The notes under the pieces are model-generated. The model was not told where the DNA came from. It did not search any database and was given only the letters and a program-made list of their open reading frames with translations. From Paenibacillus sp. W2I17 (GTDB taxonomy: Bacteria; Bacillota; Bacilli; Paenibacillales; Paenibacillaceae), in NCBI RefSeq assembly GCF_030815985.1, contig NZ_JAUSXM010000001.1:1922001-1986000 (forward strand): a stretch of DNA of 64,000 bases, read 5' to 3'. The position numbers and the translations under genes were made by a program. Positions within the stretch are counted from its first letter, which is position 1, and each line of letters begins with the position of its first letter. Of this stretch, positions 44,435-53,492 are shown piece by piece.

Positions 44435-45392
44435 AGCCAGATTTGCACTTTTACTTACACTAATCCTTCTGTTCCCGATGATCATTTCATCCGGTTCGGC
44501 ACACATTCGCCCACAGCAGATGGCTGCAACACTTCCTGCGACTCCACCTGTAGAGAAATCTGCAGCGAGCAAAACTTTCGGTATTATCTATCCAATGACG
44601 TATCCAACCTATGAGATGATCACGAAGGATGCAACGGAGTATGCAGGGAAACACAATATCACGTTAATTGTAAACGCACCTGATGAAGCCAATACCGAAC
44701 AACAGATCCGTATCATGGAGAATATGATCAAACAGCATGTGGACGGGATAGCTATATCTCCTGTGGATGCTGCTGCACTTACACCCGTTATTGATGCAGC
44801 CCAAGCGGCAGGTATTCCTGTCATTACATTTGAGTCAGATGTCCCATCCAGTCATCGAATCGCTTATGTGGGCGCCGATAACTATCGCACTGGCCAACAG
44901 TTCGCGATGACGACTACAAGACTCCTGCATAATCAAGGTATGATTCTTGTCGAGAATGGCTTGGAGGAGATGCAAGGTTTGCAGCAGCGGCTTAATGGAT
45001 TCATTGATTATATCCGCAGTGAAACAGACATCGAAATTTTGGAAGTTCGTTATCATCAAGGGAATGAAGATCAAGCCATGTCCGATATGGAGAACATGAT
45101 TCAAGCTCACCCTCACTTCAATGCGATTATCGGGCTCGATTTTGTTTCTGTCTCTGCCTCTACCCTGATCTGGAAAGCAAAAGGCCTTAACCGGCATTTA
45201 ATCGCGTTCGGTGATAGCCCGACCAGTGAAAACGGGTTGCTCAACGGTCAATTGTCTGCCGTTATTTCGCAGAATGAAGGAGTCTGGGGTGCCAAAATGA
45301 TGGAGACCCTGTTACTCGCAAGCGACGGTGTGCCTGTGGAGGAATTTATTGATACGGGGATCATTGAAATAAACCAGGAAGGTAGTAATTAA
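44427..45392 (+). CDS. extracytoplasmic sugar-binding protein of a three-component sensor
   Basis: A 321-residue Peripla_BP_4 protein with an N-terminal hydrophobic segment (6-25) that acts as signal peptide or membrane anchor; there is no lipobox Cys. The body has FGIIYPMTYPTYEMITKDA, DGIAISPVDAAALTPVIDAAQAAGIPVITFESD and AIIGLDFVSVSASTLIWKAKG. Its start overlaps the regulator end by 8 bases. Binding proteins fused genetically to YesMN-type pairs act as sugar sensors rather than transport parts (for example AraPST in Geobacillus). This layout points to the same role here. Confidence 0.85.
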   Translation: MNKARFALLLTLILLFPMIISSGSAHIRPQQMAATLPATPPVEKSAASKTFGIIYPMTYPTYEMITKDATEYAGKHNITLIVNAPDEANTEQQIRIMENMIKQHVDGIAISPVDAAALTPVIDAAQAAGIPVITFESDVPSSHRIAYVGADNYRTGQQFAMTTTRLLHNQGMILVENGLEEMQGLQQRLNGFIDYIRSETDIEILEVRYHQGNEDQAMSDMENMIQAHPHFNAIIGLDFVSVSASTLIWKAKGLNRHLIAFGDSPTSENGLLNGQLSAVISQNEGVWGAKMMETLLLASDGVPVEEFIDTGIIEINQEGSN

Positions 45393-45434
45393 GGGGAGGT
45401 CCTACTGTCATTCTGATGACAGTAGGACCTCCCC
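45393..45434 (+). terminator. strong terminator of the sensor operon
   Basis: A perfect 18-bp stem (GGGGAGGTCCTACTGTCA and its complement) with a 6-base loop, followed by ATTTAAATTTT, directly after the stop codon at 45392. Confidence 0.88.
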
Positions 45435-45527
45435 ATTTAAATTTTCGTACACGTAGTTATTACAATCCGTTCATCGAAGTGTTTCTCAAGAAAGATGACT
45501 CTCAAGTATGATGTTCCTTTTGAGAAG

Positions 45528-46052
45528 TCATTTTTTCCATTCGTTTTCTAATATGCTCATTTCGATTAGATTCCAGAATATATCTTCATATCTTCTCGCA
45601 TCACGAATAAGTCCTTCTTGTACAAAGCCCGCTTTTTCATAACATCGGATGGCTGAGACATTAAAATCAAATACGCCCAGACTGATCCGGTGCAACTTCT
45701 CCTCTTCAAATCCAATTCGAAGTGCCTCATCGATCATTTGCCTTCCATAACCTTTACCCTGATACGGCTTGCCAAGTAGCACCTTACCAATACGCCCTGA
45801 ACGATTATATCGATCGATACCGCCAAGAGCAATATGACCCACAATCTCCTGAGTTGATTCATCCATCACTTTATAAATGAACTTATTTGAAGTGTTCTTA
45901 TCATTGGCGCCATGCAAATAATCCGATAGTTGCTCTCTGGAAAGTGGATATTGGAACTGAGGGCCGGCCCACTGGAGCAAAAATGCTTCATCCCCACTCC
46001 ATTCGATCAGTTGATCAAAATCTTCCGGTTCAAAGTATTGGAATGTAATCAT
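45528..46052 (-). CDS. GNAT-family N-acetyltransferase
   Basis: A 174-residue protein with FEPEDFDQLIEWSGDEAFLLQWAGPQF, KVLLGKPYQGKGYGRQMIDEAL (motif A) and DFNVSAIRCYEKAGFVQEG (motif B). The start at 46052 lies 6 bases after AAGGGGCGG; the frame extends to 46082 with a poly-Lys stretch and no ribosome site. Acceptor unknown. Confidence 0.87.
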   Translation of the reverse strand: MITFQYFEPEDFDQLIEWSGDEAFLLQWAGPQFQYPLSREQLSDYLHGANDKNTSNKFIYKVMDESTQEIVGHIALGGIDRYNRSGRIGKVLLGKPYQGKGYGRQMIDEALRIGFEEEKLHRISLGVFDFNVSAIRCYEKAGFVQEGLIRDARRYEDIFWNLIEMSILENEWKK

Positions 46053-46090
46053 GTGTATCCGCCCCTTCTTTTTTTTTGTCATATCATAAC

Positions 46091-46414
46091 CTATTTCAGT
46101 TCTCTTGTGTCGTCATAATTATGAGTTTCATCAAACGCTCTGTTTCTTATATTCATTTCACGAATGTAGTTTCTGACAACATTCATTGTACTAATTAAAC
46201 AGATAACTCCACCCAAAATACATATCGCGGCTATCCAATAATTCAGTGCAAAATTCACTTGATAATCACTCGGAGTATAACTGCCAGCTGCTGCTGACTG
46301 GAATGCTGCATAGCCTAGCTTGGGAATCGCCTCTTCAATCATTTTCGAGATCGTAATAATCACAATTCCTAACATGATAAAGAGTAATGAGAAAATAATG
46401 TGTACATGCTTCAA
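46091..46414 (-). CDS. small two-helix membrane protein
   Basis: About 107 residues with two predicted helices (about 4-24 and 60-80) and an acidic/basic C-terminal tail (NIRNRAFDETHNYDDTRELK). The TTG at 46414 is 9 bases after AAGGAGGT and is a better start than the upstream codon at 46441. It resembles the small two-helix protein at 21126 in architecture (SAAAGSYTPSDYQVNF loop), but not clearly in sequence. Function unknown. Confidence 0.6.
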   Translation of the reverse strand: MKHVHIIFSLLFIMLGIVIITISKMIEEAIPKLGYAAFQSAAAGSYTPSDYQVNFALNYWIAAICILGGVICLISTMNVVRNYIREMNIRNRAFDETHNYDDTRELK

Positions 46415-46459
46415 AGACAAGCTACCTCCTTTACAATCCACATCGCGTGTGTTTTGGCA

Positions 46460-46906
46460 CTACTTGCATCTTAGAAGCCGAACGACTTCGCCATCAATCA
46501 GCCCTTCACTTACGCTGTGAAAACCAAGTGATTCATACAGATTTTCGGCGATACCATTTTCCGGCCTGTGTCCAATCATGATGCGTTTGCAATTCTGCGA
46601 TTCTTTCATTAGATCAATTAACTTCCTCAATGCTTCTCTTCCATAACCTCTGCCCTGATATTTTGTATCTATCATTAGAGCAAAAAGCCAGTAGTTATCC
46701 TCATGATCCGGCTTATCTGAGTACACAGCAAATCCAACCAGATCCGAATCAAAATAGATGGCCATGGGTTGAAAGTCTTCCACTACTTTGGATTCAGCAA
46801 TCCAATATACAACCGGAGCGGGAAAACTTTTTTTCTGTTCTTCCGTTACATTCAGTTGAGTACATGCATACCAATTATCCACCGATACACGTTTTAAATG
46901 AATCAT
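46460..46906 (-). CDS. GNAT-family N-acetyltransferase (spermidine acetyltransferase-like)
   Basis: A 148-residue protein with ALMIDTKYQGRGYGREALRKL (motif A) and ENGIAENLYESLGFHSVSEG (motif B), in the BltD/PaiA size range. GAGGAGG lies 11 bases before the ATG. Upstream the transcript carries a 19-codon open frame and competing hairpins that could hide this ribosome site, so expression may be controlled by leader translation. That would suit a drug- or stress-inducible enzyme, but this is inference. Confidence 0.85.
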   Translation of the reverse strand: MIHLKRVSVDNWYACTQLNVTEEQKKSFPAPVVYWIAESKVVEDFQPMAIYFDSDLVGFAVYSDKPDHEDNYWLFALMIDTKYQGRGYGREALRKLIDLMKESQNCKRIMIGHRPENGIAENLYESLGFHSVSEGLIDGEVVRLLRCK

Positions 46907-46917
46907 ATATTGAAATT

Positions 46918-47035
46918 CCTCCTCGTGAAAATTACACAGAGGAATCCCACTGAAGACTTCCTTGGGTCCTCTGCGCTAGACAAAAACACCTCTGGCAACT
47001 CCATTTCTTCTACTCAGATTTGTATTGTTTCTCAT
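46918..47035 (-). promoter_or_regulatory. leader peptide and attenuator-like hairpins upstream of a GNAT gene
   Basis: AAAGGAG (9-base spacing) precedes a 19-codon frame starting at 47035 (MRNNTNLSRRNGVARGVFV) with its stop at 46976. CAGAGG occurs in the leader codons and again right after its stop. The later TTCCTCTG (46943-46936) can pair with the second copy, closing a long hairpin with CCCA/TGGG inside, or with the GAGGAGGAA ribosome site of the GNAT gene. Mutually exclusive pairs around a short peptide are the pattern of translational attenuators. Confidence 0.45.
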
Positions 47036-47088
47036 ATCACATCGCTCCTTTCACGTTGTTGTGCAGGCCTCTTGCGACTTAAATCACC

Positions 47089-48027
47089 TCATGCTAAACC
47101 TTTGATCTCTGATAATTTAGGAGTATGTTTCACAAGGTCCGCTATTTCATAAGATGCATTATCTGCTAATGCATCTTTAACTGCCTCAGCCCCTCTTGTC
47201 TTCCAGATCGAATATATCCATTTGGAAAAACCATATGCATTTATGTGGTGACCACGTTCCTGTATCTGCATAAACAATTTCACACTTTCCTCATACTTTT
47301 CGATATCTGTTAAAATACAGGCCAAATTGTTTAACGCAATGTTGATATCTCTCTGCGAATTTCTGGAAACATTAATATCCTCCCAGCTGCCGACCAGCTC
47401 ATCTTTTCTTGAAATAGGAATTGCTCCATCATTGATTTCATCAATCCAGTCCATCGTTTCGTTCAAAAGAGCGTCGACTCCCGCAACCTCCCCGGCATGA
47501 TGCAGATAGGCCAGACGCTGTTTGTTGTATGTAATTCGGGCAAAAAGTATATTGGACCATGTCTCATCTTCTTGTATGAGCTGATTCATATTTTCAAGCA
47601 TACTGTCCATTTCACTGTATCTCTCCAAAACCCAAAGCGAACCACCCAAAGCCCGATGGCTCTCGAATCGAACACCTCGGTTGGTATCCAACTTCGGGGC
47701 ATGATCACAAGCATACTGATACCAATCCATCCAATCATCAAAGTAGTTCCCCAGAGATAATGACAACGCTTGTGTCGAATCCGAAACGATCCAGTGTAAC
47801 TGCTCCGGGGTGAGATTTTCTTTCCCCCATATGAAGAATTCCCGGTGATTGGCATAAAGCGGTTCCGGCTCTCTTAACAAGGCATAACCATCTGAAATAT
47901 TCCAGTAGACCCAGCCTCGTTCATGGACAGACAATTTCCTGGATTGTTCATAGTTTTTCAGTAACTCAATCATACCCTGATGATCCCCTCGAACTACTAA
48001 TTCCTGAAAAGATTGAACGATATTCAT
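47089..48027 (-). CDS. TPR-like helical hypothetical protein
   Basis: A 312-residue protein made mostly of helical hairpins. The stretch NIALNNLACILTDIEKYEESVKLFMQIQERG matches a tetratricopeptide unit, and the rest suggests several degenerate units. No enzymatic motif is visible. It is probably a protein-protein interaction module. The ATG at 48027 is 6 bases after GGAGG; the ATG two codons upstream touches it. Confidence 0.7.
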   Translation of the reverse strand: MNIVQSFQELVVRGDHQGMIELLKNYEQSRKLSVHERGWVYWNISDGYALLREPEPLYANHREFFIWGKENLTPEQLHWIVSDSTQALSLSLGNYFDDWMDWYQYACDHAPKLDTNRGVRFESHRALGGSLWVLERYSEMDSMLENMNQLIQEDETWSNILFARITYNKQRLAYLHHAGEVAGVDALLNETMDWIDEINDGAIPISRKDELVGSWEDINVSRNSQRDINIALNNLACILTDIEKYEESVKLFMQIQERGHHINAYGFSKWIYSIWKTRGAEAVKDALADNASYEIADLVKHTPKLSEIKGLA

Positions 48028-48061
48028 CCCCATCCTCCGTCCCTAATTAGTTTCAACCCAG

Positions 48062-48889
48062 CTATGTCACTGGCTTCGTGCCGCAAGCTGTAATGAAATT
48101 CATCATGGCATAGGCTTCCGGCGAATGATTTATCGCTTCAGAAGCGTGTTGCAGCTGAGCAAATTCCTCCGAACTGATCACACCTTTTTCAGCAAAATGT
48201 ACAAAACGATTAAGATTAAACTGCTGCTTAAACCCTTCTATACCTAACAGATCACTATGTTGAAGGACAGAATCGATGTCAACATCGATGTATCCGCTCT
48301 CAGAAAGGAGACGCGGCAGACTTCTACCAATTAAACGATTACCGCCGTGTTGTGCCACATAGTCCGAAATTTTCATTAATACCGTATGCAAAGCAGGAAC
48401 ATCAGGATTCACTGCTCCAAAAACGCCGTCATCCACATCAATAATGGCAAGACGTCCGCCAGGCTTCAGTACACGATATATCTCTTTTGCAGCTTCGTCA
48501 GGATTGTTCAAGTGAAGAAAGATAAGTCTTGCCACGACAAAATCAAAAGAATCATCAGGCAGATCCATCTGGTAGATGGAAGACTCTACAAATTGTAATC
48601 GCTTGGAAGGAATATCTTTCAGCCGTTCTTTGGCTTGTGCTTGCAGTGAACGATCAATCTCAAGCGAGGTAAGCTCGCTGTCCGGCAGACTGTTCAATAG
48701 TTGCTCTGTAATGTAACCTGGTCCGCTTCCGACCTCCAATACACGCATTCCATTTTTCAAACCATACCACTCTAGATTTCGGAATTCTTTGGACCACCCC
48801 ATTACCGCCTGTATCTTTAACCTCTCTAATTCCTCTTGTAAACTTAAAACTGCCGTTTGGATACTGTATGTTGAACGCGGATCACTCAT
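48062..48889 (-). CDS. class I SAM-dependent methyltransferase
   Basis: A 275-residue protein with motif I MRVLEVGSGPGYITEQLL, SLEIDRSLQAQAKER (motif II), DDSFDFVVARLIFLHL and VLKPGGRLAIIDVDDG (motifs III-IV), the Methyltransf_11/25 layout. The C-terminal 90 residues are helical and probably bind the acceptor. GGAGGG lies 5 bases before the ATG. The acceptor is unknown. Confidence 0.88.
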   Translation of the reverse strand: MSDPRSTYSIQTAVLSLQEELERLKIQAVMGWSKEFRNLEWYGLKNGMRVLEVGSGPGYITEQLLNSLPDSELTSLEIDRSLQAQAKERLKDIPSKRLQFVESSIYQMDLPDDSFDFVVARLIFLHLNNPDEAAKEIYRVLKPGGRLAIIDVDDGVFGAVNPDVPALHTVLMKISDYVAQHGGNRLIGRSLPRLLSESGYIDVDIDSVLQHSDLLGIEGFKQQFNLNRFVHFAEKGVISSEEFAQLQHASEAINHSPEAYAMMNFITACGTKPVT

Positions 48890-48933
48890 AAATTCCCTCC
48901 TGTTCTTCTGTGGAATAATAAAAACATATATCC

Positions 48934-49604
48934 TTAGACCTTTTTCTTCCCTAGAAAAAGAGCAACCTTATGTTGTTTCTCTATCGTTCCACCTGCAGCA
49001 TCAATGGAATCTTTGACTCGCTCCAGAAGTGAACGCCGAACATCCTCAGCCAGCTGCTGATGTTTGGAATTGGTATTTAACAGCGCGACATACTCTTCGC
49101 TGGAACAGGACTGTATCCAGTTATACTCCTTAACCGTAATATCCGTAAACAAGCCGGATCGTTCAGTCATTTCTTTGCGCTCCTGAATGACTTCATCCGG
49201 CGAAGGATAGTGCGAATCATCCAGATGAGGGGCTAATGCTATGTAGTGGGAACGAATTTCATTGTGTAGCTGGTCATAGACCGGTACATGAATCGTCCAG
49301 AAAAGTCCAATGCCGCCTGTATTCTCTAGCAATTCCCAAGCCCGGTGGTAACCAACTTCCGGATTAATGAAGTGAAAGGCCGTTCCTGACACAATCAATT
49401 GAAATCGCTTTCCTTCGCCTGCCCCGTTCCGCAGCCAATCTCAAGAATGGAATCCTCTTTATTAAGATTCAGGTATGTAAAAATATCATCAAACATTTCA
49501 CTCGGATAGACGGGTCTATATCGTTCATATTCATTTGTTACGAGATTAAACGTCTCCTTATTTTCCAAGTTCGTATCCTCCGATTTCAATTGTGATTTTC
49601 CCAT
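48934..49604 (-). pseudogene. SAM-dependent methyltransferase gene with an internal deletion
   Basis: The first part (from about 49604) reads FNLVTNEYERYRPVYPSEM and ends in motif I, ILEIGCGTGQA, then stops at 49395 after KESDFN. A second frame overlaps and reads GKRFQLIVSGTAFHFINPE, then ELLENTGGIGLFWTIH to a natural end at 48934. In relatives about 45-50 residues with the adenine-binding motifs separate GTGQA from the QLIVS.TAFHF strand. A deletion removed them and changed frame near 49410. The product cannot bind SAM normally. Confidence 0.75.
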
Positions 49605-49725
49605 AATACATTGACTAAACTTACCATATCTTATTATTCTTGATAGTAAGAGGATAAACCTTTCAATAGGAGAATGATGATAGTTTAAGTCCAAATTTTA
49701 TATCCTAGAGGACTGAGGTGTTCTT

Positions 49726-50175
49726 GTGAAAAGTATATTTGATACGATCAATGCTGCTGAAATTACAGAGCGCATGGATCAACTTAGTGAAAATTCCATC
49801 CCTGAATGGGGCACGATGCAGGTCTCTCAAATGTTGGCTCACTGTTCAGCATTTCATGATATCCCCTTAGGAAATGCTTTTCCACCTAGAGGATTACTTG
49901 GGAGACTCATAGGACGGTTCGCAAAACCAATGTTTTATAATGACAAGCCCTTGCCCCATAATATGTCTACAATCCCGACAATCATTATTGATGACCAACG
50001 ACAGTTTATGGCAGAAAAAGAAAAGCTTGAGCAGCAGATTAATATCTTTCAACAAGGTGCTTCAGAAAAATTATCCCGCCACCCCCATCCCTTCTTCGGA
50101 AAATTAACAGCCGAGCAATGGGGTAAAGGCATATACAAGCATTTAGATCATCATCTAAAGCAATTTGGAGTTTAG
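49726..50175 (+). CDS. DUF1569 family protein
   Basis: A 149-residue protein with IPEWGTMQVSQMLAHCSAFHD and HPFFGKLTAEQWGKGIYKHLDHHLKQFG, the DUF1569 pattern. The family shares the DinB four-helix fold with His residues suited to bind metal (H39, H44, H143, H146-H147 by position). It starts at a GTG 5 bases after GAGGTG. It is the only plus-strand gene between 45.4 and 64 kb. Confidence 0.8.
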   Translation: MKSIFDTINAAEITERMDQLSENSIPEWGTMQVSQMLAHCSAFHDIPLGNAFPPRGLLGRLIGRFAKPMFYNDKPLPHNMSTIPTIIIDDQRQFMAEKEKLEQQINIFQQGASEKLSRHPHPFFGKLTAEQWGKGIYKHLDHHLKQFGV

Positions 50176-50264
50176 CGGTTATGCATGCTGTTCTATTATT
50201 CTCTTTCATTGACTGACGAGTTCAGCAGGTATTATCCGGAACTTATTAGTTTCTGGATTTCATT

Positions 50265-50846
50265 CTAAATTAGCAATGACTCAACTTCATTAACCCAATC
50301 TCCTTCTTCGTCAGCCAGTAAAGTCTTCCAACCAAGTAGCTTAGCAGAATGTAAATTTTTCTCTTGATCATCTATAAATAGAACCTCTTTTCCAGCTGAC
50401 AGGAAGGTTTCTACCCGTTGGTATATCTCAATCTCAGGTTTGCATAAACCCACTTGATTAGAGATGGTTACACTTTTGGTAAATGAGAATAAACGGCTCA
50501 GATTCGGCTCAATCCATTCCTTACAATGATTGCTGAGTAGATGGATATCTGCGAACTCACTCCATCGCTCAAGGTATTGAGCGGCTGGTAAGGGAACAAT
50601 CGAATTGTATAAGATGTCCTTCGCTCGGCTTATTGATAATTCAGGATACATCTCCTTCAACGATTGCCAGAACTCTTCTTCCCTCATCATTCCTGTCCAG
50701 AGCTTTCGTTTGATTCCTGCAAAATGTACTTTCAAAGATTCTGCCGATAGGTTGGTTTCCTCACTCATATCTTTCCAGCACGTCAACGACATATTACTTA
50801 ACAAAACCCCTGCGATATCTAAAACGATCTGTGGTCTGCCTTTCAT
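50265..50846 (-). CDS. HAD-superfamily hydrolase
   Basis: A 193-residue HAD protein. Motif I is VLDIAGVLLSN, in which the second Asp of DxD is Ala, as in YihX-like members with DxxG. Motif II lies in IHLLSNH, motif III is the Lys of GLCKPEIEIYQRV, and motif IV is LFIDDQEKNLHSAKLLGW. It is a predicted small-molecule phosphatase or related enzyme. The ATG at 50846 has GGGGGT 7 bases upstream. Confidence 0.82.
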   Translation of the reverse strand: MKGRPQIVLDIAGVLLSNMSLTCWKDMSEETNLSAESLKVHFAGIKRKLWTGMMREEEFWQSLKEMYPELSISRAKDILYNSIVPLPAAQYLERWSEFADIHLLSNHCKEWIEPNLSRLFSFTKSVTISNQVGLCKPEIEIYQRVETFLSAGKEVLFIDDQEKNLHSAKLLGWKTLLADEEGDWVNEVESLLI

Positions 50847-50894
50847 TTTATCGACCCCCAAGTTCAACTAATACGACGTATAACAGGCCTTAAG

Positions 50895-51830
50895 TTACTT
50901 AAAAGCGTCATGCAGAAGGACAGCATGCACACCCTTAACGCCATTCACAATTTGGGTGATACGCAGGTCAATTACCGCGCTTCCAAGTGCAATCGCTTCC
51001 ACTCGATCTAGTCCGTACAACTCACCCATCAGATTGAGCATCCCGTCTAATGCTTAAACCGTAGCCTCATTCAGATCTTCATGAAAACCGAAGGTAAGCC
51101 AGCCGGACGGCGTATGTGCACGAGGATTGGTCAAAATCATATCATCAATCACGTTAAGCGTGACATCCACCAATTCCATCGGACATTCAATGGCCTGACA
51201 GCTGACTTCACCGTCCCCCTGCCGTGCATGACCATCACCAATCGCGAGATAACCTCCGTCTACGGGGATAGGTAAATATAATTTACTTCCCTGCACCAGT
51301 TCCTTGCAGTCGATGTTCCCTCCACAATAGCGAGGCGGCCAAGTCGTATGAATTCCACCTGACTCTGGCGGCATGCCCACTACACCCATAAACGGCGAGA
51401 GAGATACAGTGAAGGACTTTCCTTTTATTTCACAGGTTCCATTCATCGTTTGGCGATCAAGTGTCCAGTTCAGCGACAGTTCTTCAACCTCTGTTAGATG
51501 TAACTTCTGGTTCTGCCAGTTCGGATATCCGCCAGCGGAAGTAAACCCGTAACTCCCGGGTACGATCTCATTGAAAATAATCTCCAACGTCTGTCCTTGC
51601 TTCGCCTCATCGATATAAATCGGACCGATTAAGGCATGACCTCCATCTTTTTCACCTTGTCGATCAAAAGGTTTCATGCGTTCCGCATAACTCACACCCG
51701 TTCCCCAGCCCGCATCCAGTGTCTGAAAACGAATAGAGTCACCAGATTTCACGCTCAAAATGGGAGTTACCTCATTGGTAAATGAACCAATCAGATTTTC
51801 CTGAGTTAATTCAATCGTATGAATGGTCAT
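50895..51830 (-). pseudogene. acetamidase/formamidase gene interrupted by an in-frame stop
   Basis: The frame from ATG at 51830 encodes an acetamidase/formamidase-family protein: GDSIRFQTLDAGWGTGVS, GHALIGPIYIDEA, GVVGMPPESGGIHTTWPPRYCGGNIDCKEL, GDGHARQGDGEV. After NEATV there is a TAA at 51056-51054. The same frame then continues ALDGMLNLMGELYGLDRVEA to a natural stop at 50895, exactly the usual C-terminus of about 53 residues. A single base change explains the stop. The truncated protein lacks its last helices. GGAGG lies 5 bases before the ATG. Confidence 0.85.
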
Positions 51831-51920
51831 CATAACCTCCACAGTTTCGGAATTCAGCTTTTTTGCTTAATTATCACGATATCGAGTATTTTTATTTGCA
51901 ATAACGATCCGCTTCCATGA

Positions 51921-52409
51921 TCATATGAACTTCTCATCCTTTCTAATAAATAACTGTTCAAGCTCTTCTCTCGTCACTGGATGTAAAATAATATCTTGTG
52001 AATTTATCATTCGTTCTACCAGATTAGAATCTTTCACTTTACGTCCCCATTTTCTTGAAAAAGACCTCCAATCACATACCATTTCTATCAGATATTTCGT
52101 AGGCATGGGCAGAGCTTCTTTTGTATTCCTATTTACAATCCAATACTCCCAATGATGTTTGTTATGATTTTGGTGATGTAGCCATGCATTCTTCCATCTT
52201 AGATGGGTGTCTTCATCCTTCTGTTCTGAATAAAAATGAATTGCATAGGGAATAAATTCTTGCGGAAAGAACTTGGATATATCATGAATTAAACCTTGCA
52301 CATACAGACCTTCTTGCCAACATTCGATCAGCACGTTCAATTTATGCTCTACAACATATAGAAAATATCTCCAGTATGCGGAACGAATGGTCACCAACTC
52401 CCATAGCAT
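51921..52409 (-). CDS. DUF5662 family protein
   Basis: About 162 residues. Conserved pieces are LIHDISKFFPQEFIPYA, WLHHQNHNKHHWEYWI and YLIEMVCDWRSF, a His/Asp-rich helical pattern suggesting metal binding (HD-like), as annotated for DUF5662. The ATG at 52409 lies 6 bases after the stop of the upstream kinase-like gene and has no good ribosome site, so it is probably translated by coupling; the frame reaches 52448. Confidence 0.7.
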   Translation of the reverse strand: MLWELVTIRSAYWRYFLYVVEHKLNVLIECWQEGLYVQGLIHDISKFFPQEFIPYAIHFYSEQKDEDTHLRWKNAWLHHQNHNKHHWEYWIVNRNTKEALPMPTKYLIEMVCDWRSFSRKWGRKVKDSNLVERMINSQDIILHPVTREELEQLFIRKDEKFI

Positions 52410-52414
52410 TGTGT

Positions 52415-52924
52415 TTAAAACAGCGCTGCAATAATCTTCTCTGCACATTCTTCCGGTGTGTTCATACTTGTATCAATCGAATAGCTATAGTGGATGTGTT
52501 TAGCCATGATTTGATGCTGCTCATCCGATTGCTCTTCTCTTCGATCACCACGTTCAATGTTCCGCTGACGACAGATATCGAGAGGACAATGCAGTTCCAC
52601 AATATCCAGTGGATACCCTTCAAAAATCTGTTTGACTTGTTCATAATGCGGCGCGAGCTCCGGTCTTTCTACAAGTATGCCATCGATCAGAACATGCTTG
52701 CCATGGTCTGAAAATACTTTTGCCGTATGATACATCATTACAATCGCTTCACTCAGATACTTCCAGTAATCCGTCTGAAGATGTTTATCACCAATCGTAT
52801 TTTCAAATAAATCATTAGCCACAACATAGAAAAACGGATCATCGTATGATTGCATCGCCTCTACAATTGAAGTTTTACCAGAGCTGGTTACACCGTTCAA
52901 AAATATAATTTTGCCTTTTTCCAT
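52415..52924 (-). CDS. chloramphenicol phosphotransferase-like P-loop kinase
   Basis: A 169-residue protein with Walker A FLNGVTSSGKTSIVEAM, VVANDLFENTIGDK, VLIDGILVERPELAPHYEQV and ELHCPLDICRQRNIERGDRREEQS. This layout (GxxSSGKTS, a P-loop protein that phosphorylates a drug hydroxyl) is that of the CPT family. The true substrate may be another small molecule. GGAAG lies 9 bases before the ATG. Confidence 0.82.
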   Translation of the reverse strand: MEKGKIIFLNGVTSSGKTSIVEAMQSYDDPFFYVVANDLFENTIGDKHLQTDYWKYLSEAIVMMYHTAKVFSDHGKHVLIDGILVERPELAPHYEQVKQIFEGYPLDIVELHCPLDICRQRNIERGDRREEQSDEQHQIMAKHIHYSYSIDTSMNTPEECAEKIIAALF

Positions 52925-52978
52925 GATAATCTTCTTCCTTTGCTTAAGTATAATTTTATAAATGTAATACAGCGTGTA

Positions 52979-53461
52979 CTAGGTGTGTTTCATTGATTTT
53001 TTGAGCAGCATGATCTGGCCAATATGATAGGCGTTATGAATACATAGATTTGATACAACTCCCCACCATGGCGCGTTGAAATAGGAAGGGATTTCACGGG
53101 TCAGTTTATGTTCTTCGCTATCTTCGAGTGCCCTGTTCCAATCACTAAAGACGGTTTTCAGTCTATGTAATGTCTTGCTCCACTCCACATCATTCAGGTT
53201 AGACGTATCTATGTCGAATGTATCCTCATTATTCACTGAATGCTGCCCATCGACCTGTTCGGCAATATATCTCTCAAGCCACTTCTCATTCCAGAAAATA
53301 AGATGATTGACGATCGCCCAAATGGAATGCTCCCCCTCATTCTTTACATAAGCGGCTTCCGCCGCATTGAGGTCTGTCAGAATATCATGAAGCGGTATAA
53401 ACCAGCTCTTGTCATGATAACAGGCGTTTAATTGGTCTATGAGAATAGTTTTGTAACTCAT
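52979..53461 (-). CDS. DinB-family protein
   Basis: A 160-residue four-helix-bundle protein with WAIVNHLIFWNEKWLERY and a C-terminal LCIHNAYHIGQIMLL, which carry the three-His metal site of the DinB/YfiT superfamily. AGGTG lies 6 bases before the ATG. Members include thiol transferases; the partner is unknown here. Confidence 0.82.
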   Translation of the reverse strand: MSYKTILIDQLNACYHDKSWFIPLHDILTDLNAAEAAYVKNEGEHSIWAIVNHLIFWNEKWLERYIAEQVDGQHSVNNEDTFDIDTSNLNDVEWSKTLHRLKTVFSDWNRALEDSEEHKLTREIPSYFNAPWWGVVSNLCIHNAYHIGQIMLLKKSMKHT

Positions 53462-53492
53462 CGTTGCACCTCACTCAGATTAATATCATCAT

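Noticed and set aside
46918..47035. T-box riboswitch upstream of the GNAT gene
   Set aside because: No T-box core (GGGTGGNACCGCG) or specifier stem is visible; a short peptide frame explains the structure better.
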